From Jiangella endophytica (GTDB lineage Bacteria > Actinomycetota > Actinomycetes > Jiangellales > Jiangellaceae), in NCBI RefSeq assembly GCF_003427025.1, contig NZ_QVAI01000008.1, positions 124,001 through 188,000 on the forward strand: a stretch of 64,000 nt of DNA, given 5' to 3'. Positions 42,100 to 50,902 of this stretch are shown piece by piece. The stretch's first letter is position 1. Every line of letters starts with the position of its first letter. Both the position numbers and the translations under genes were made by a program. The notes below the pieces were generated by a model that was not told where the DNA came from, searched no databases, and worked only from the letters and a program-made list of their open reading frames with translations.

Positions 42100-42148
42100 C
42101 TTGGACCGGTCCAAGTCTCATCTCGTGGTAATCTTGGACCGGTCCAAG
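42100..42148. promoter_or_regulatory. Pair of identical LacI-type operators
   Basis: The 16-bp perfect palindrome CTTGGACCGGTCCAAG occurs at 42100-42115 and again at 42133-42148, 33 bp centre to centre (about three helical turns). The central CG step and the dyad are classic for LacI-family sites. The pair lies between the divergent permease and regulator genes and could block both promoters. The extra flanking bases extend the two sites into one larger inverted repeat. Confidence 0.85.
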
Positions 42149-42223
42149 AAGGATTGTCAACCATCGTGATTCGATTGGCCAGCACGTGTGCCACCGCCGA
42201 TGCCGGCGCGAAAGGGAGAGAAC

Positions 42224-43270
42224 GTGACCGCACCTACGATCCGCAGCGTGGCGGCCCGCGCCGGGGTGTCCCGCAGCACCGTGTCGAACGTCCTCAACAA
42301 CCCGGACGTGGTGCGGCCCGCTCTGCGCGAACGCGTGCTGGTCGCCATCGATGAGCTCGGATTCGTGCCCGATCGCCGAGCCCGCGAGTTCAGTCTCGGC
42401 CGCAACCGTGTGATCGGCCTGATGTTCATCGACATCCACGAGCCGCTCTTCGTCAACGTCCTGGACGGTCTCAGCGCGGTCGCGGCCGATCACGACTACC
42501 TCATCACCATCGCGCCTCCCAGCGGTGACGTCACCGACCAGCAACGCTTCCTGGAGACGTTCGAGAGCTACCGCTACGCCGCGGTGGTGCTCTCCCCCGG
42601 CCGAAGCATCAGCCATCTGGCCGAGCACATCCGGCGCCTGCAACAGCGGGGCACGGCCGTGCTTCGGCTGGGCCACGAACCCGACTACCCGGGCATCAGC
42701 GCGGCACGCCTGGACGAGGCGGCGCTGGGCCACACTGCCGCCCGCCACCTCCTGGAAGCCGGGCATCGCGATCTCGCGATCATCTCCTCGAGCGCGATCA
42801 GAAGGAGCAACGAACGCAGCGAGGCCTTCCACGCGACGCTGGCGCAAGCGCCGGGCGTTCGCGTGGTCGAGGTCACGACCGACGATCTCACCCCGGCCGC
42901 CGGCGCGGCCGCCCTGACCAGCGTCCGCACGATGCAACCCGCCACCACGGCCGTCTTCTGCGTCCACGACCTCCTTGCCTACGGATGTCTCGACGCCGCG
43001 CGCCAGGCCGGGCTGGCCGTACCCGACGATCTGTCGGTGCTCGGCGCTGAGGATCTGCCCGCCTCACGTCTGATGAACCCGGAGCTGAGCTCGATCACGG
43101 CCATGGGCGCCGAGATCGGCAGAGCGGCCGCGTCGATGCTGATCGATCAGCTCGAGTCCGACGCCTCCGGCAGCACCCAGGACCTCCTGCTGCAAGGCGA
43201 CCTCGTGGTGCGCGGCAGCACCTCGCAACCGCACCCCGGCCGACCTCGAGCCGGATCCGGGGCGACGTGA
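42224..43270 (+). CDS. LacI-family transcriptional regulator of the glycan locus
   Basis: A 348-residue repressor. The N-terminal helix-turn-helix with hinge is TIRSVAARAGVSRSTVSNVL through ELGFVPDRRAREFSLGRN, followed by a periplasmic-binding-protein-like sensor domain (VIGLMFIDIHEPLFVNVLDG; AGHRDLAIISSS; VFCVHDLLAYGCLDAARQAG; PDDLSVLGAEDLPASRLMNP). GTG 42224 follows AAAGGGAGAG. It faces the transporter operon across two perfect palindromes that it probably binds, and the rhamnosidase-like gene is 37 bp downstream in the same direction. The inducer is probably a sugar from the substrate of that locus. Confidence 0.92.
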   Translation: MTAPTIRSVAARAGVSRSTVSNVLNNPDVVRPALRERVLVAIDELGFVPDRRAREFSLGRNRVIGLMFIDIHEPLFVNVLDGLSAVAADHDYLITIAPPSGDVTDQQRFLETFESYRYAAVVLSPGRSISHLAEHIRRLQQRGTAVLRLGHEPDYPGISAARLDEAALGHTAARHLLEAGHRDLAIISSSAIRRSNERSEAFHATLAQAPGVRVVEVTTDDLTPAAGAAALTSVRTMQPATTAVFCVHDLLAYGCLDAARQAGLAVPDDLSVLGAEDLPASRLMNPELSSITAMGAEIGRAAASMLIDQLESDASGSTQDLLLQGDLVVRGSTSQPHPGRPRAGSGAT

Positions 43271-43307
43271 ACGCGGTGCCGGTGACGGGTACGGAGACCG
43301 GATCGTC

Positions 43308-45800
43308 GTGACGTTGCGCATCGTCTCCGTGAACGGGCGTCGTCATCCGGTCGACGTCGATCCCGCACAGCCGCTGCTCGTGACCTTGGCCGGTGTGAGC
43401 GAGCCCGGCCCGGAGCTCACGCTGGCCGTCCACGTCCTGGGCGATGCCGAGCCCGTCTGGCAGGGAACGTTCCGGCCGGCCGGACACCACTGCGAGATCC
43501 CCGTCGGCCTGTCAGCCGAGCAGGCCTACGAGGTGCATGCATCGGTCGTGCCACCACACCAGCCGACGGCGACGCACGCCTTCAGAACCGCGCCGTCGGG
43601 GGCGTGGTCCGGGGCTACGCCGATCTGGGCGCCGGGAGGTCCGCAGCTGTGCCTGCTGCGCCGCGAGTTCGATCTGCCCAGCACACCGGTGGCGTGGGCG
43701 ACGCTGTTCCTGACCGCGGCCTCGCCGGAGCCCTCCCGTCAGTACGTGCACGTCACATCGGTCAACGGGCAGGTCGTCGGATCCGGTCCGACACGCAGCA
43801 TCGGCGGCGAGACCCGGTTCGACGGCTTCGACGTCACCGGACATCTCAGGTCCGGACCGAACGCGATCTCCGTCACCGCAGGCACGAGCGTGGGCCAGCA
43901 GTTCCTGGCCCGCCTCGTGATCGCCCTGGCCGACGGGCAGCGCATCGTGCACGGGACCGACCCCTCGTGGCGGTCGCTCCCGGTCGATCCCATGCTGCAC
44001 ACCGGCGGCGACCTGGGAACCGTCTGCTACCCGCTTCCCGCGGAGAATCTCGATCTGCGCCGCTATCCGTGGGGATTCGAGCATGCGGGCTTCGACGACG
44101 GCGCCTGGAGCGCTGCCGAACAGAGGCCGCCGTTACCCGATCTCGTGCCCACCCCCACCGCCAAGGTGCGGCATTCCGTCGTGATGCCGCAGGCGGTGCG
44201 CAGTACCGGCGACGGTCGCATCGTCGTCGACTACGGACGTTCGTGGCTGGGCGGAGTCCGGTTGCGCACCAAGGGCGCGCGGGGCGCCGTCACCGTCCGC
44301 TACGGCGAACGTCTCGACGACGACGGTGCGGTCCGGTACCGCACGCACAGCGGCAACACCTACTCCGAGACCCTGATCGGCGATGGCGAAGACCGCAGCG
44401 TCCAGCCGTGGGGGCTGCGCGTGTTCCGGTACGCCGAGATCTCCGGCCTGACCGCGCCGGTGGCTCCGTCCGACGTCGCCGCGGTCGCGCAGATCTACCC
44501 GATGCCGCCGACAGCGGCCTCGTTCGCGAGCTCGGACCCGGTTCTCGACCGTGTCTGGCACCTGTCGGCACACACGATTCGGGCCCTCAACGGCAACCTG
44601 TACGTCGACTCCTGGACGCGCGAGAGACTCGTCTACGAGGCCGACGTCTACCTGCAGCAGCGTGCGCACCTGTGCCTCGATCCGGACCCGTCGCTGGGGC
44701 GCTACAGCACCACCTATGCGGTACACAACCGCACCTGGCCCACCGAGTGGCCCTTCTACACCGTGCTCGCGGTGCACGACGCATGGATGCGCACCGGCGA
44801 CAGCACCCACGCGCAGCAGGTGTTCGACTCGTTACTGGCGTTGCTCCCCGACCGCTATCTCGACCCGTCCACCGGGTTGATACGGAAGGCACCGGGCACC
44901 GACTCGACGCTCGACAGCGACCTGGTGGACTGGCCACCCGCCGAACGCCACGGCTACCGGTTCGGCCCCGTCAACACCGCCGTCAACGCGATCGCCGCGG
45001 CTGCCTACCAGGCTGCCGCGGAGATCGCCGCCGTGATCGGGCGCGACGTGGAGCAAGCGCGCCTCACGGGCATCGCGTCGCGGTTGCGGAACAGCATCAG
45101 CACGCTCCTCTTCGATGACGCACAGGGCGCGTTCGCGGACGGACTGGACGAGGACGGAGCGCTCCTCCCGCATGACAGCGTTCACGCCTCGGCGTTCTGC
45201 CTCTGGGCGGGCGTACCGACGCCCGAACAGGCCGACTCGGCGGCGCATCATGCCCATCGGCAGGGACTTCGGTGCAGCGTCTACGTGGCGGCCCTGCTCA
45301 TCGATGGTCTCTTCGCCCAGGGTCACGGCGATCGCGCCGTCGCACTCCTCACCAGCAGGGGCACCCGGGGCTGGGCGGCCATGCTGGACCTCGGAGCGGG
45401 TTCGACCATGGAGGCATGGAACGAACGGATCAAGCCCAATCTCACCCACTCGCACCCGTGGGGAGCGGCTCCGGCATTTCTGGCACTCGAGGGTGTGCTG
45501 GGTATCCGCCCTCTTGACCCCGGATACCGCACCTTCGCCGTGCGGCCGCAGCTCGGGACTCTCGACCATGCGGCCGGCGCCCTTCCAACGGTCACCGGGA
45601 CGATCGAGGTAGCGGCCCACCGCGTGGGACGTCACATCCAGCTGGACGTCACGGTCCCCACCGGGCTTCGAGCCGTGATTCTCCATGAGGACGGATCCGA
45701 GCACTGCCGCGTGCCAGCGGGCCGGCACCGCACACTCACCCGATCGGCCGAGCACCACCTCGATGTCCACGCCGGAGGACTCGGGTCGTTCCCGCGATAG
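43308..45800 (+). CDS. GH78 alpha-L-rhamnosidase-like glycoside hydrolase
   Basis: An 830-residue enzyme with the usual GH78 order: N-terminal beta-sandwich domains (FDLPSTPVAWATLFLTAASP; GGETRFDGFDVTGHLRSG), an (alpha/alpha)6 barrel (DPVLDRVWHLSAHTIRALNG; DSWTRERLVYEADVYLQQ; EWPFYTVLAVHDAWMRTG) and a C-terminal beta domain (RPLDPGYRTFAVRPQLG). In place of the common DCPQRDER motif there is DSWTRERLVYEAD, keeping the acidic and Arg residues; the second acidic motif is WNERIKP, then THSHPWGAAP. No signal peptide is seen, so it would act inside the cell on imported rhamnosides. Start GTG 43308 has only a weak GGAG upstream. Confidence 0.85.
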   Translation: MTLRIVSVNGRRHPVDVDPAQPLLVTLAGVSEPGPELTLAVHVLGDAEPVWQGTFRPAGHHCEIPVGLSAEQAYEVHASVVPPHQPTATHAFRTAPSGAWSGATPIWAPGGPQLCLLRREFDLPSTPVAWATLFLTAASPEPSRQYVHVTSVNGQVVGSGPTRSIGGETRFDGFDVTGHLRSGPNAISVTAGTSVGQQFLARLVIALADGQRIVHGTDPSWRSLPVDPMLHTGGDLGTVCYPLPAENLDLRRYPWGFEHAGFDDGAWSAAEQRPPLPDLVPTPTAKVRHSVVMPQAVRSTGDGRIVVDYGRSWLGGVRLRTKGARGAVTVRYGERLDDDGAVRYRTHSGNTYSETLIGDGEDRSVQPWGLRVFRYAEISGLTAPVAPSDVAAVAQIYPMPPTAASFASSDPVLDRVWHLSAHTIRALNGNLYVDSWTRERLVYEADVYLQQRAHLCLDPDPSLGRYSTTYAVHNRTWPTEWPFYTVLAVHDAWMRTGDSTHAQQVFDSLLALLPDRYLDPSTGLIRKAPGTDSTLDSDLVDWPPAERHGYRFGPVNTAVNAIAAAAYQAAAEIAAVIGRDVEQARLTGIASRLRNSISTLLFDDAQGAFADGLDEDGALLPHDSVHASAFCLWAGVPTPEQADSAAHHAHRQGLRCSVYVAALLIDGLFAQGHGDRAVALLTSRGTRGWAAMLDLGAGSTMEAWNERIKPNLTHSHPWGAAPAFLALEGVLGIRPLDPGYRTFAVRPQLGTLDHAAGALPTVTGTIEVAAHRVGRHIQLDVTVPTGLRAVILHEDGSEHCRVPAGRHRTLTRSAEHHLDVHAGGLGSFPR

Positions 45801-45859
45801 CGACGACTCCCCTCCGGCGTCCGACTTCCGACGACGTCAGGGTCGTCCTGGATGGTGGA

Positions 45860-46189
45860 GGACATCCAGGAAGATCGGTGCGAGGAGGTCGGTCGACGTC
45901 CGTTGGCTGCCTCGCTGATCGTGACGAGGCACGAGCGCAGTTCGTACCCGTCGGTGTCGGTCCACGAGGCGTTCCGGCCACCGTCTCGCTCGTCCTCGGC
46001 GCCACCGAGGACGACCTGCAGCATGTCGTCCGGAAGGTCGGTCGAGGTGGTGTGGGCACTGATCCGCAAGGGCATCACTCCGCCGAACCAGGACGTCTCC
46101 CGGGTGGCCACCGGCTCCTCGATGGCCGGCAGCGCAGCCAGGTCAGGGTGGCGTTCGCCGAACCCCGGGCGATCCGAGACGGTCGTCAT
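45860..46189 (-). pseudogene. Probable truncated hypothetical gene
   Basis: A minus-strand frame from ATG 46189 gives MTTVSDRPGFGERHPDLAAL, ETSWFGGVMPLRISAHTTS, LPDDMLQVVLGGAEDERDGG and ends in natural-looking sequence near GYELRSCLVTISEAANGR. After about 45880 the coding character is lost and the frame runs antisense over the 3' end of the rhamnosidase-like gene. I do not recognise the family. The likely reading is an N-terminal fragment of a gene cut by a rearrangement; a frameshift near 45870 is the alternative. Confidence 0.35.
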
Positions 46190-46258
46190 GGACGACATCG
46201 AATCAGACGGGACGGACGATGCGCCTGCGGATGAACCCCCTCGGAAGCCGAGGTGCGC

Positions 46259-47284
46259 TCAGGCGGGCCGGGCGAGGACGTTGACGGCGGCGCCGAAGAC
46301 GCGCGGGAGGGCGCCGGCGAGTGGGACCAGTGCGCGGCGGCCGGGGGTCGTCGACGTGGCGCGGAGGAGGGTCCGGGTGAGCACCTCGTATCGCCAGGTG
46401 ATCCGCCGCCACGCTGCCTCGTAGCGATCCGGCCGGCCGGCGGCGATCGCCGCGACGGCCGAGCGGGCCTGCGCCATGCCGAGTGCGACGCCTTCGCCGG
46501 TCAGTGCGTCGACGTAGCCGGCGGCGTCGCCGACCAGGAGGGTCCGCCCGGCCACCCGCCGGCGCGATCGCTGACGCAGCGGGCCGGCGCCGCGCACCGC
46601 GGTGGTCACGGCCCGGCCGGCGACCCGCTCGCGCAGCGCCGGGAACGCGGCCAGGTGCTCGTCGAAGGGCACGCGGGACGTGCTGAGGACGGCGATGCCG
46701 ACCAGGTCCGGCCCGACCGGCGTCACGTAGGCCTCGGCCGACGGCGCCCAGTGCACCTCCACGTGGTCCGTCCAAGGAGCCACCATGACGTGGCGGCGCA
46801 GCCCGAACCGGCGGGCGCCGGTGACCGGGACGTCCAGGCCGAGCCGCCGCCGGGTCGGCGAGTGCAGCCCGTCGGCGGCGACGAGGTAGCGAGCGGCGAC
46901 ACCGTCGACCTCCACCCGGTCGGCGTACTGGACCAGCCCCTCGACCGCGGCCGGCACGACCGGCACGCCGGCCTCGGCGACCGCCTGGTGCAGCGCGGCG
47001 TGCAGAACGGTCCGCCGCACCCCGCGCCCCGGGCCGGCGCGGAAGTCCGCGACGGCCGACCGCTCGCCCGAGACGTAGCGGATCCCGCGCAGCGGGCATC
47101 CGCCGGGCCGCACGCCGAGGTCGTCGAGCGCCGCGACGGCGCCGGGCATGAGCCCTTCGCCGCACGCCTTGTCGATCGGCCCGGCACGCGGCTCGTAGAC
47201 GACGACCTCCAGGCCGCTCCGCGCGGCGTGCAGCGCGGTCGTCAGGCCGGCCGGCCCGCCGCCGGCCACCAGGAGGTCGATCAT
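46259..47284 (-). CDS. FAD-dependent monooxygenase of the phenolic-lipid cluster
   Basis: A 341-residue flavoprotein of the geranylgeranyl-reductase/p-hydroxybenzoate-hydroxylase superfamily. The FAD motif is DLLVAGGGPAGLTTALHAAR, then DKACGEGLMPGAVAALDDLG, LVAADGLHSPTRRRLGL and GRTLLVGDAAGYVDALTGEG. In srs and agq type clusters the third gene is a flavoprotein that hydroxylates the methylated alkylresorcinol ring toward a hydroquinone or quinone, and the position here (after the PKS and methyltransferase) is the same. Its ATG overlaps the stop of the methyltransferase gene. Function as a reductase cannot be ruled out by sequence alone. Confidence 0.85.
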   Translation of the reverse strand: MIDLLVAGGGPAGLTTALHAARSGLEVVVYEPRAGPIDKACGEGLMPGAVAALDDLGVRPGGCPLRGIRYVSGERSAVADFRAGPGRGVRRTVLHAALHQAVAEAGVPVVPAAVEGLVQYADRVEVDGVAARYLVAADGLHSPTRRRLGLDVPVTGARRFGLRRHVMVAPWTDHVEVHWAPSAEAYVTPVGPDLVGIAVLSTSRVPFDEHLAAFPALRERVAGRAVTTAVRGAGPLRQRSRRRVAGRTLLVGDAAGYVDALTGEGVALGMAQARSAVAAIAAGRPDRYEAAWRRITWRYEVLTRTLLRATSTTPGRRALVPLAGALPRVFGAAVNVLARPA

Positions 47285-47811
47285 GGCGCCGGGGCGCGGC
47301 CGAGCATCGCGATCGCGGCGTTCTCGGCGGCGATGCGCGTGGCGAGCAGGGCGCCGTTGAGCACGGAGAACACCACCGCGGTGATCCAGGCCGAGTGCAC
47401 CAGCGGCAGCGCGAACCCCTCGATCACCACGGCGACGTAGTTGGGGTGGCGTAGCACCCGGTAGGGCCCGGTGCGGACGAGCTGGAGCCCGGGCACGACG
47501 ATCACCCGCGTGTTCCACTGCCGTCCGAGCGTCGCGATGCACCACCAGCGCAGGCCCTGGCTCAGCACGACGAGCGCCAGCATCGTCCAGCCGAGAGCCG
47601 GAACGAAGGGCGGCCGCCGGATCCACACCTCGGCGAGCGCACCGGCCAGCAGCCCCGTGTGGAGCACGACCATGAACGGGTAGTGCGCGCGCCCGTACTC
47701 GACGCCGCCCCGGGCGAAGCTCCAGGCGGCGTTGCGTTTGGACACCACCAGCTCGGCCAGCCGCTCGAGGGCGACCAGCCCGACCAGCACGGTGAACAAC
47801 ACCTCGGACAT
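47281..47811 (-). CDS. ICMT-family membrane methyltransferase of the phenolic-lipid cluster
   Basis: A 176-residue integral membrane protein of the isoprenylcysteine carboxyl methyltransferase/PEMT type. The signature GPYRVLRHPNYVAVVIEGFALPL near the C-terminal half binds S-adenosylmethionine, and QGLRWWCIATLGRQWNTRV precedes it, as in the family. In phenolic-lipid clusters (SrsB, AgqB) such proteins O-methylate the alkylresorcinol made by the type III PKS. The gene starts 3 bp after the PKS stop codon and overlaps the flavoprotein start, so the three genes form a tight operon. Confidence 0.88.
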   Translation of the reverse strand: MSEVLFTVLVGLVALERLAELVVSKRNAAWSFARGGVEYGRAHYPFMVVLHTGLLAGALAEVWIRRPPFVPALGWTMLALVVLSQGLRWWCIATLGRQWNTRVIVVPGLQLVRTGPYRVLRHPNYVAVVIEGFALPLVHSAWITAVVFSVLNGALLATRIAAENAAIAMLGRAPAP

Positions 47812-47814
47812 CGG

Positions 47815-48894
47815 TCACGCTCGCAGCAGGACGAGTTCGAGGCAGAAGCCGGGCCCCATGGCCAGCATCATCCCGTACGACCCGGGCCGCGGCGGGCGCA
47901 GCTCGAGCGTGTCGGCGAGAACGTGCAGCACCGACGCCGACGACAGGTTGCCGATGCGCTCCAGCGAGTCCCAGGTCAGCGCCAGTGCGGCGCGACTCAC
48001 CCCGAGCGCCTCCTGCATGGCCTCCAGCACCTTCGGCCCACCCGGGTGGCACACCCACCAGTCGATGTCGTCGCGGCGCAGCCCCTGGTCGGCCAGGAAC
48101 CGGTCGACGTCACCGCCGACGTGGTCGCGCACCAGGGCCGGCACGTCGGCGCTCAGCACGATGCGCAGACCGGTCGCCCCGACGTCCCAGCCCATGGTCC
48201 GCTCGGTGCCCTCGTAGAGCCGGCTCCTGCTGGCGAGGACCGTGGGCGCTGTCGGCCCCGCGGACGGTTCGGGCGTGTGGACGCGGCCGGCGCCCGCGGC
48301 GACCACGGCGGCGGCGCCGTCGCCGAACAGCCCGCTGGCGACGAGGTTCGGGATCGACACGTCGCCGCGCTGCACGGTCAGCGAGCACAGCTCCACCGAC
48401 AGCAGGACGGCGACGTCGGCGGGATGCCCGAGCAGATAGTCGTGCAGCCGGGCGATTCCCGCGGCGCCGGCCACGCAGCCGAGGCCGACGATCGGCACCC
48501 TCTTCACGTCCGGGCGCAGGCCGATGCGGCCGGCGAGCCGGGCGTCCAGGGACGGCACCGCGAGTCCGGTGATCGTCGTCGAGACGATCAGGTCGACGTC
48601 GGACGGCGCCAGCCCGGCGGCGTCGAGGGCGCCGGTCAGCGCCCGCGACCCCAGCTCGACCGCGGCGGCGATGAACGCGTCGTTGGCGTCACCGAAGTCG
48701 CGCAGCGTCGCGTAGCGCTCCTTCGGCAGGGCGAGGTGCCGCGTGCTCACGCCCGCGTTCGCATGAAAACGTTCCAGCAGCGCTCGGTCGAAACCACCGT
48801 CCGAGGCGATCATGCCGGCGAACTCGGCGGTCAGGTCGGCCTGCGCATACTTGTGATCCGGCAGTGCGCCGTGGACGGACAGGAGGCGCGTCAT
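47815..48894 (-). CDS. Type III polyketide synthase (alkylresorcinol/alkylpyrone type)
   Basis: A 359-residue chalcone-synthase-like enzyme. The nucleophile is Cys140 in [14 protein letters not shown], and the His and Asn of the triad are in [15 protein letters not shown] and [12 protein letters not shown]. The late [20 protein letters not shown] is the usual ending. Bacterial members extend long acyl-CoA starters with malonyl units to make alkylresorcinols or alkylpyrones. The membrane methyltransferase and flavoprotein that follow place it in a phenolic-lipid pathway. It is first in the operon; the 38-bp gap to the divergent prenyltransferase holds the promoter. Confidence 0.93.
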   Translation of the reverse strand: MTRLLSVHGALPDHKYAQADLTAEFAGMIASDGGFDRALLERFHANAGVSTRHLALPKERYATLRDFGDANDAFIAAAVELGSRALTGALDAAGLAPSDVDLIVSTTITGLAVPSLDARLAGRIGLRPDVKRVPIVGLGCVAGAAGIARLHDYLLGHPADVAVLLSVELCSLTVQRGDVSIPNLVASGLFGDGAAAVVAAGAGRVHTPEPSAGPTAPTVLASRSRLYEGTERTMGWDVGATGLRIVLSADVPALVRDHVGGDVDRFLADQGLRRDDIDWWVCHPGGPKVLEAMQEALGVSRAALALTWDSLERIGNLSSASVLHVLADTLELRPPRPGSYGMMLAMGPGFCLELVLLRA

Positions 48895-48932
48895 TGCCTA
48901 CTTATACGCAGATCAGCGGATTTTAAACTCGG
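48895..48932. promoter_or_regulatory. Short divergent promoter region of the phenolic-lipid cluster
   Basis: Only 38 bp separate the two start codons, yet this patch is unusually AT-rich for the window. TATAAG on the minus strand ends 6 nt before the PKS start, and TAAACT on the plus strand ends 3 nt before the prenyltransferase ATG (6 nt before the next GTG). Both spacings suggest leaderless transcripts, and the two promoters must overlap. Confidence 0.4.
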
Positions 48933-49742
48933 ATGGTGGCGGTGGGTGAAGCGGCAACGGGACTGGCTCGGGCCTGCCACCCCGAGCCTGCCCTGGCGGT
49001 GACGGCGCTCGCCGGGCTCCTCGCGCTGCGATCGGGCCTCGACGCGAGCACGCTGGTCCTCGTGGTCGCGGCCGTTCTCACCGGCCAGCTGACCGTCGGC
49101 TGGTCGAACGACCTGATCGACGCCGGCCGCGACCGCGCGGTCGGCCGGGCGGACAAACCGCTGGCCACGGGCCGGGTCTCGGCGCGGACGGTCGGCGTCG
49201 CGGTGGCCGTCGCGGCGGTGGCCTGCGTAGCGCTCTCCCTGGCCCTCGGGCCGGCGGCCGGGTCGTTGCATCTGGCGCTGGTCGGCTGTGCGGTGGCCTA
49301 CAACCTCGTGCTGAAACGGACGGCGCTGTCCTGGTTGCCCTACGCGGTCGCGTTCGGGCTGCTGCCCGCCGTCGTGAGCCTCGCCCACGATCCACCCACG
49401 TGGCCGCCCTGGTGGATCCTCACGGCCGGAGCCCTGCTCGGAGTCGGCGCACACCTGCTCAACGTGCTCCCGGACCTCGAGGACGATGCCGCGACCGGCG
49501 TGCGCGGGCTGCCGCACCGGCTGGGCCCGGCGCGGACGCGCCTGATCGCCGTGAGCCTGCTCGCGCTCGCGTCGGCGCTGGTCGTCCTCGGCCCGGGCCG
49601 GCCGCCGTCGTGGGCGTGGGCCACCCTGCTCGCCGTCGGGATCCTCGTCGTGACGGCCCTGCGCGGCAGCGGCCCGACGCCGTTCCGCGCCGTGATCGCC
49701 ATCGCCCTGGCCGACGCGATACTGCTCGTGCTGCGCCGCTGA
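48933..49742 (+). CDS. UbiA-family prenyltransferase of the phenolic-lipid cluster
   Basis: A 269-residue integral membrane prenyltransferase. The first Asp-rich motif is NDLIDAGRDRAVGRADKP and the second is DLEDDAATGVRGLPHRLG; these bind the Mg-diphosphate of an isoprenoid donor. About eight hydrophobic segments are present. In the agq cluster of Actinoplanes a similar protein attaches a geranyl group to the methoxyhydroquinone. The ATG at 48933 and a GTG one codon later are both possible starts, and the lack of a ribosome site suggests a leaderless message. Divergent from the type III PKS gene. Confidence 0.9.
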   Translation: MVAVGEAATGLARACHPEPALAVTALAGLLALRSGLDASTLVLVVAAVLTGQLTVGWSNDLIDAGRDRAVGRADKPLATGRVSARTVGVAVAVAAVACVALSLALGPAAGSLHLALVGCAVAYNLVLKRTALSWLPYAVAFGLLPAVVSLAHDPPTWPPWWILTAGALLGVGAHLLNVLPDLEDDAATGVRGLPHRLGPARTRLIAVSLLALASALVVLGPGRPPSWAWATLLAVGILVVTALRGSGPTPFRAVIAIALADAILLVLRR

Positions 49743-49771
49743 GCACGGCGCGTCTGGGTAGTGCACCCCGT

Positions 49772-50902
49772 ATGGACGACCCGTGGGACCTCGTCGTCGT
49801 GGGCGGCGGACCGGCCGGCGCGGCCACGGCGCTCGGGGCGCTGTCGGCGGCGCCCCGGCTGCGGGTCCTGCTGCTCGACCGCGCCGGGTTCCCGCGCGAC
49901 AAGGCGTGCGGCGACGGCGTCTCGCCGGAGGCGGCCGACGTGCTGGCCGCGCTGGGTGTCCCCGCCCTGCTGGACGACTGGGCGCCGGTGCGGCGGCTGG
50001 AGCTGGTCCACGGGAGCCGCCGGGTGTCCCGGCCGATGCAGCGCGCGGTCCGCGTGGTTCCGCGCGCCGTCCTGGACGACCGCCTGGTCACGGCGGCGGT
50101 CACCGCGGGAGCCCGGCTGGAGCGGCACCGGGTACGCGCCGTGCGGACGCTGCGCGACGTGGTGACCGTCGACGACGCGTTCACGGCCCGGGTGGTGGTC
50201 GGCGCCGACGGCGTCTACTCCGTCGTGCGCCGCGCCGCCGGAGTGCCCGACGTCCGCCGTCGCGCCATCGCGCTGCGCGGGTACGTCGCGACGCCGCAGC
50301 CATGGGCCGGGCGGCAGGTCATCGCGTTCGACCCCGGCCGCCGTCAGGCCTACGCCTGGTGTTTCGACCGCGGCGACGGCCTGGCCAACGTCGGCTACGG
50401 CGCCTTCGGCACCGACGGGCTGACGCGGGCGGTGCTGCTGCGGCGGCTGGGCGAGCTCCTCCCCGGCGCCGACGACGGCACCGGCTGGCGTGGCCACCAC
50501 CTGCCGCTCTCGTCGTGGCGCTGGCCGCACCCGGACGGCAGGCTGCTGCTGGCCGGCGACGCCGCCGGGCTGGTCAACCCGATGACGGGTGAGGGCATCC
50601 ACTACGCCGTCGCGACCGGGGCACTGGCCGGGCGGGCGGCAGCGGCGGCGGTGACGGCGCGGCGGCCGGAGGCTGCCGGCGAGCGCTACCGGACGGCCGT
50701 GCGCGCGCTGCTCGGCCCTCATCTGCGGCACAGCGCCCTGGCCGCACGGCTGTCGGCGGTGCCGGCGGTGCTGGCGGCCGGGATCGTGGCGTCGGAGGCG
50801 GACCAGCGGGTCTTCGACGATCTGGTGCGCCTCGGCCTGGGATCGGGACGGCTCACCCGGCGCGTGGTGGCCGGGCTGGCCCGCGCGCTCACCGTGCGCT
50901 GA
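49772..50902 (+). CDS. Geranylgeranyl-reductase-type flavoprotein
   Basis: A 376-residue FAD protein of the geranylgeranyl reductase group. Motifs are DLVVVGGGPAGAATALGALS, FPRDKACGDGVSPEAADVLA (the PxxxxCG-like motif of the group), GADGVYSVVRRAAG, YGYGAFG-like glycine-rich loops and GRLLLAGDAAGLVNPMTGEG. It lies 29 bp after the prenyltransferase gene in the same direction, so a role in saturating the added isoprenoid is natural. Its 3' end overlaps the convergent membrane-protein gene by 14 bp. It is similar in plan to, but clearly diverged from, the flavoprotein at 46259-47284. Confidence 0.85.
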   Translation: MDDPWDLVVVGGGPAGAATALGALSAAPRLRVLLLDRAGFPRDKACGDGVSPEAADVLAALGVPALLDDWAPVRRLELVHGSRRVSRPMQRAVRVVPRAVLDDRLVTAAVTAGARLERHRVRAVRTLRDVVTVDDAFTARVVVGADGVYSVVRRAAGVPDVRRRAIALRGYVATPQPWAGRQVIAFDPGRRQAYAWCFDRGDGLANVGYGAFGTDGLTRAVLLRRLGELLPGADDGTGWRGHHLPLSSWRWPHPDGRLLLAGDAAGLVNPMTGEGIHYAVATGALAGRAAAAAVTARRPEAAGERYRTAVRALLGPHLRHSALAARLSAVPAVLAAGIVASEADQRVFDDLVRLGLGSGRLTRRVVAGLARALTVR

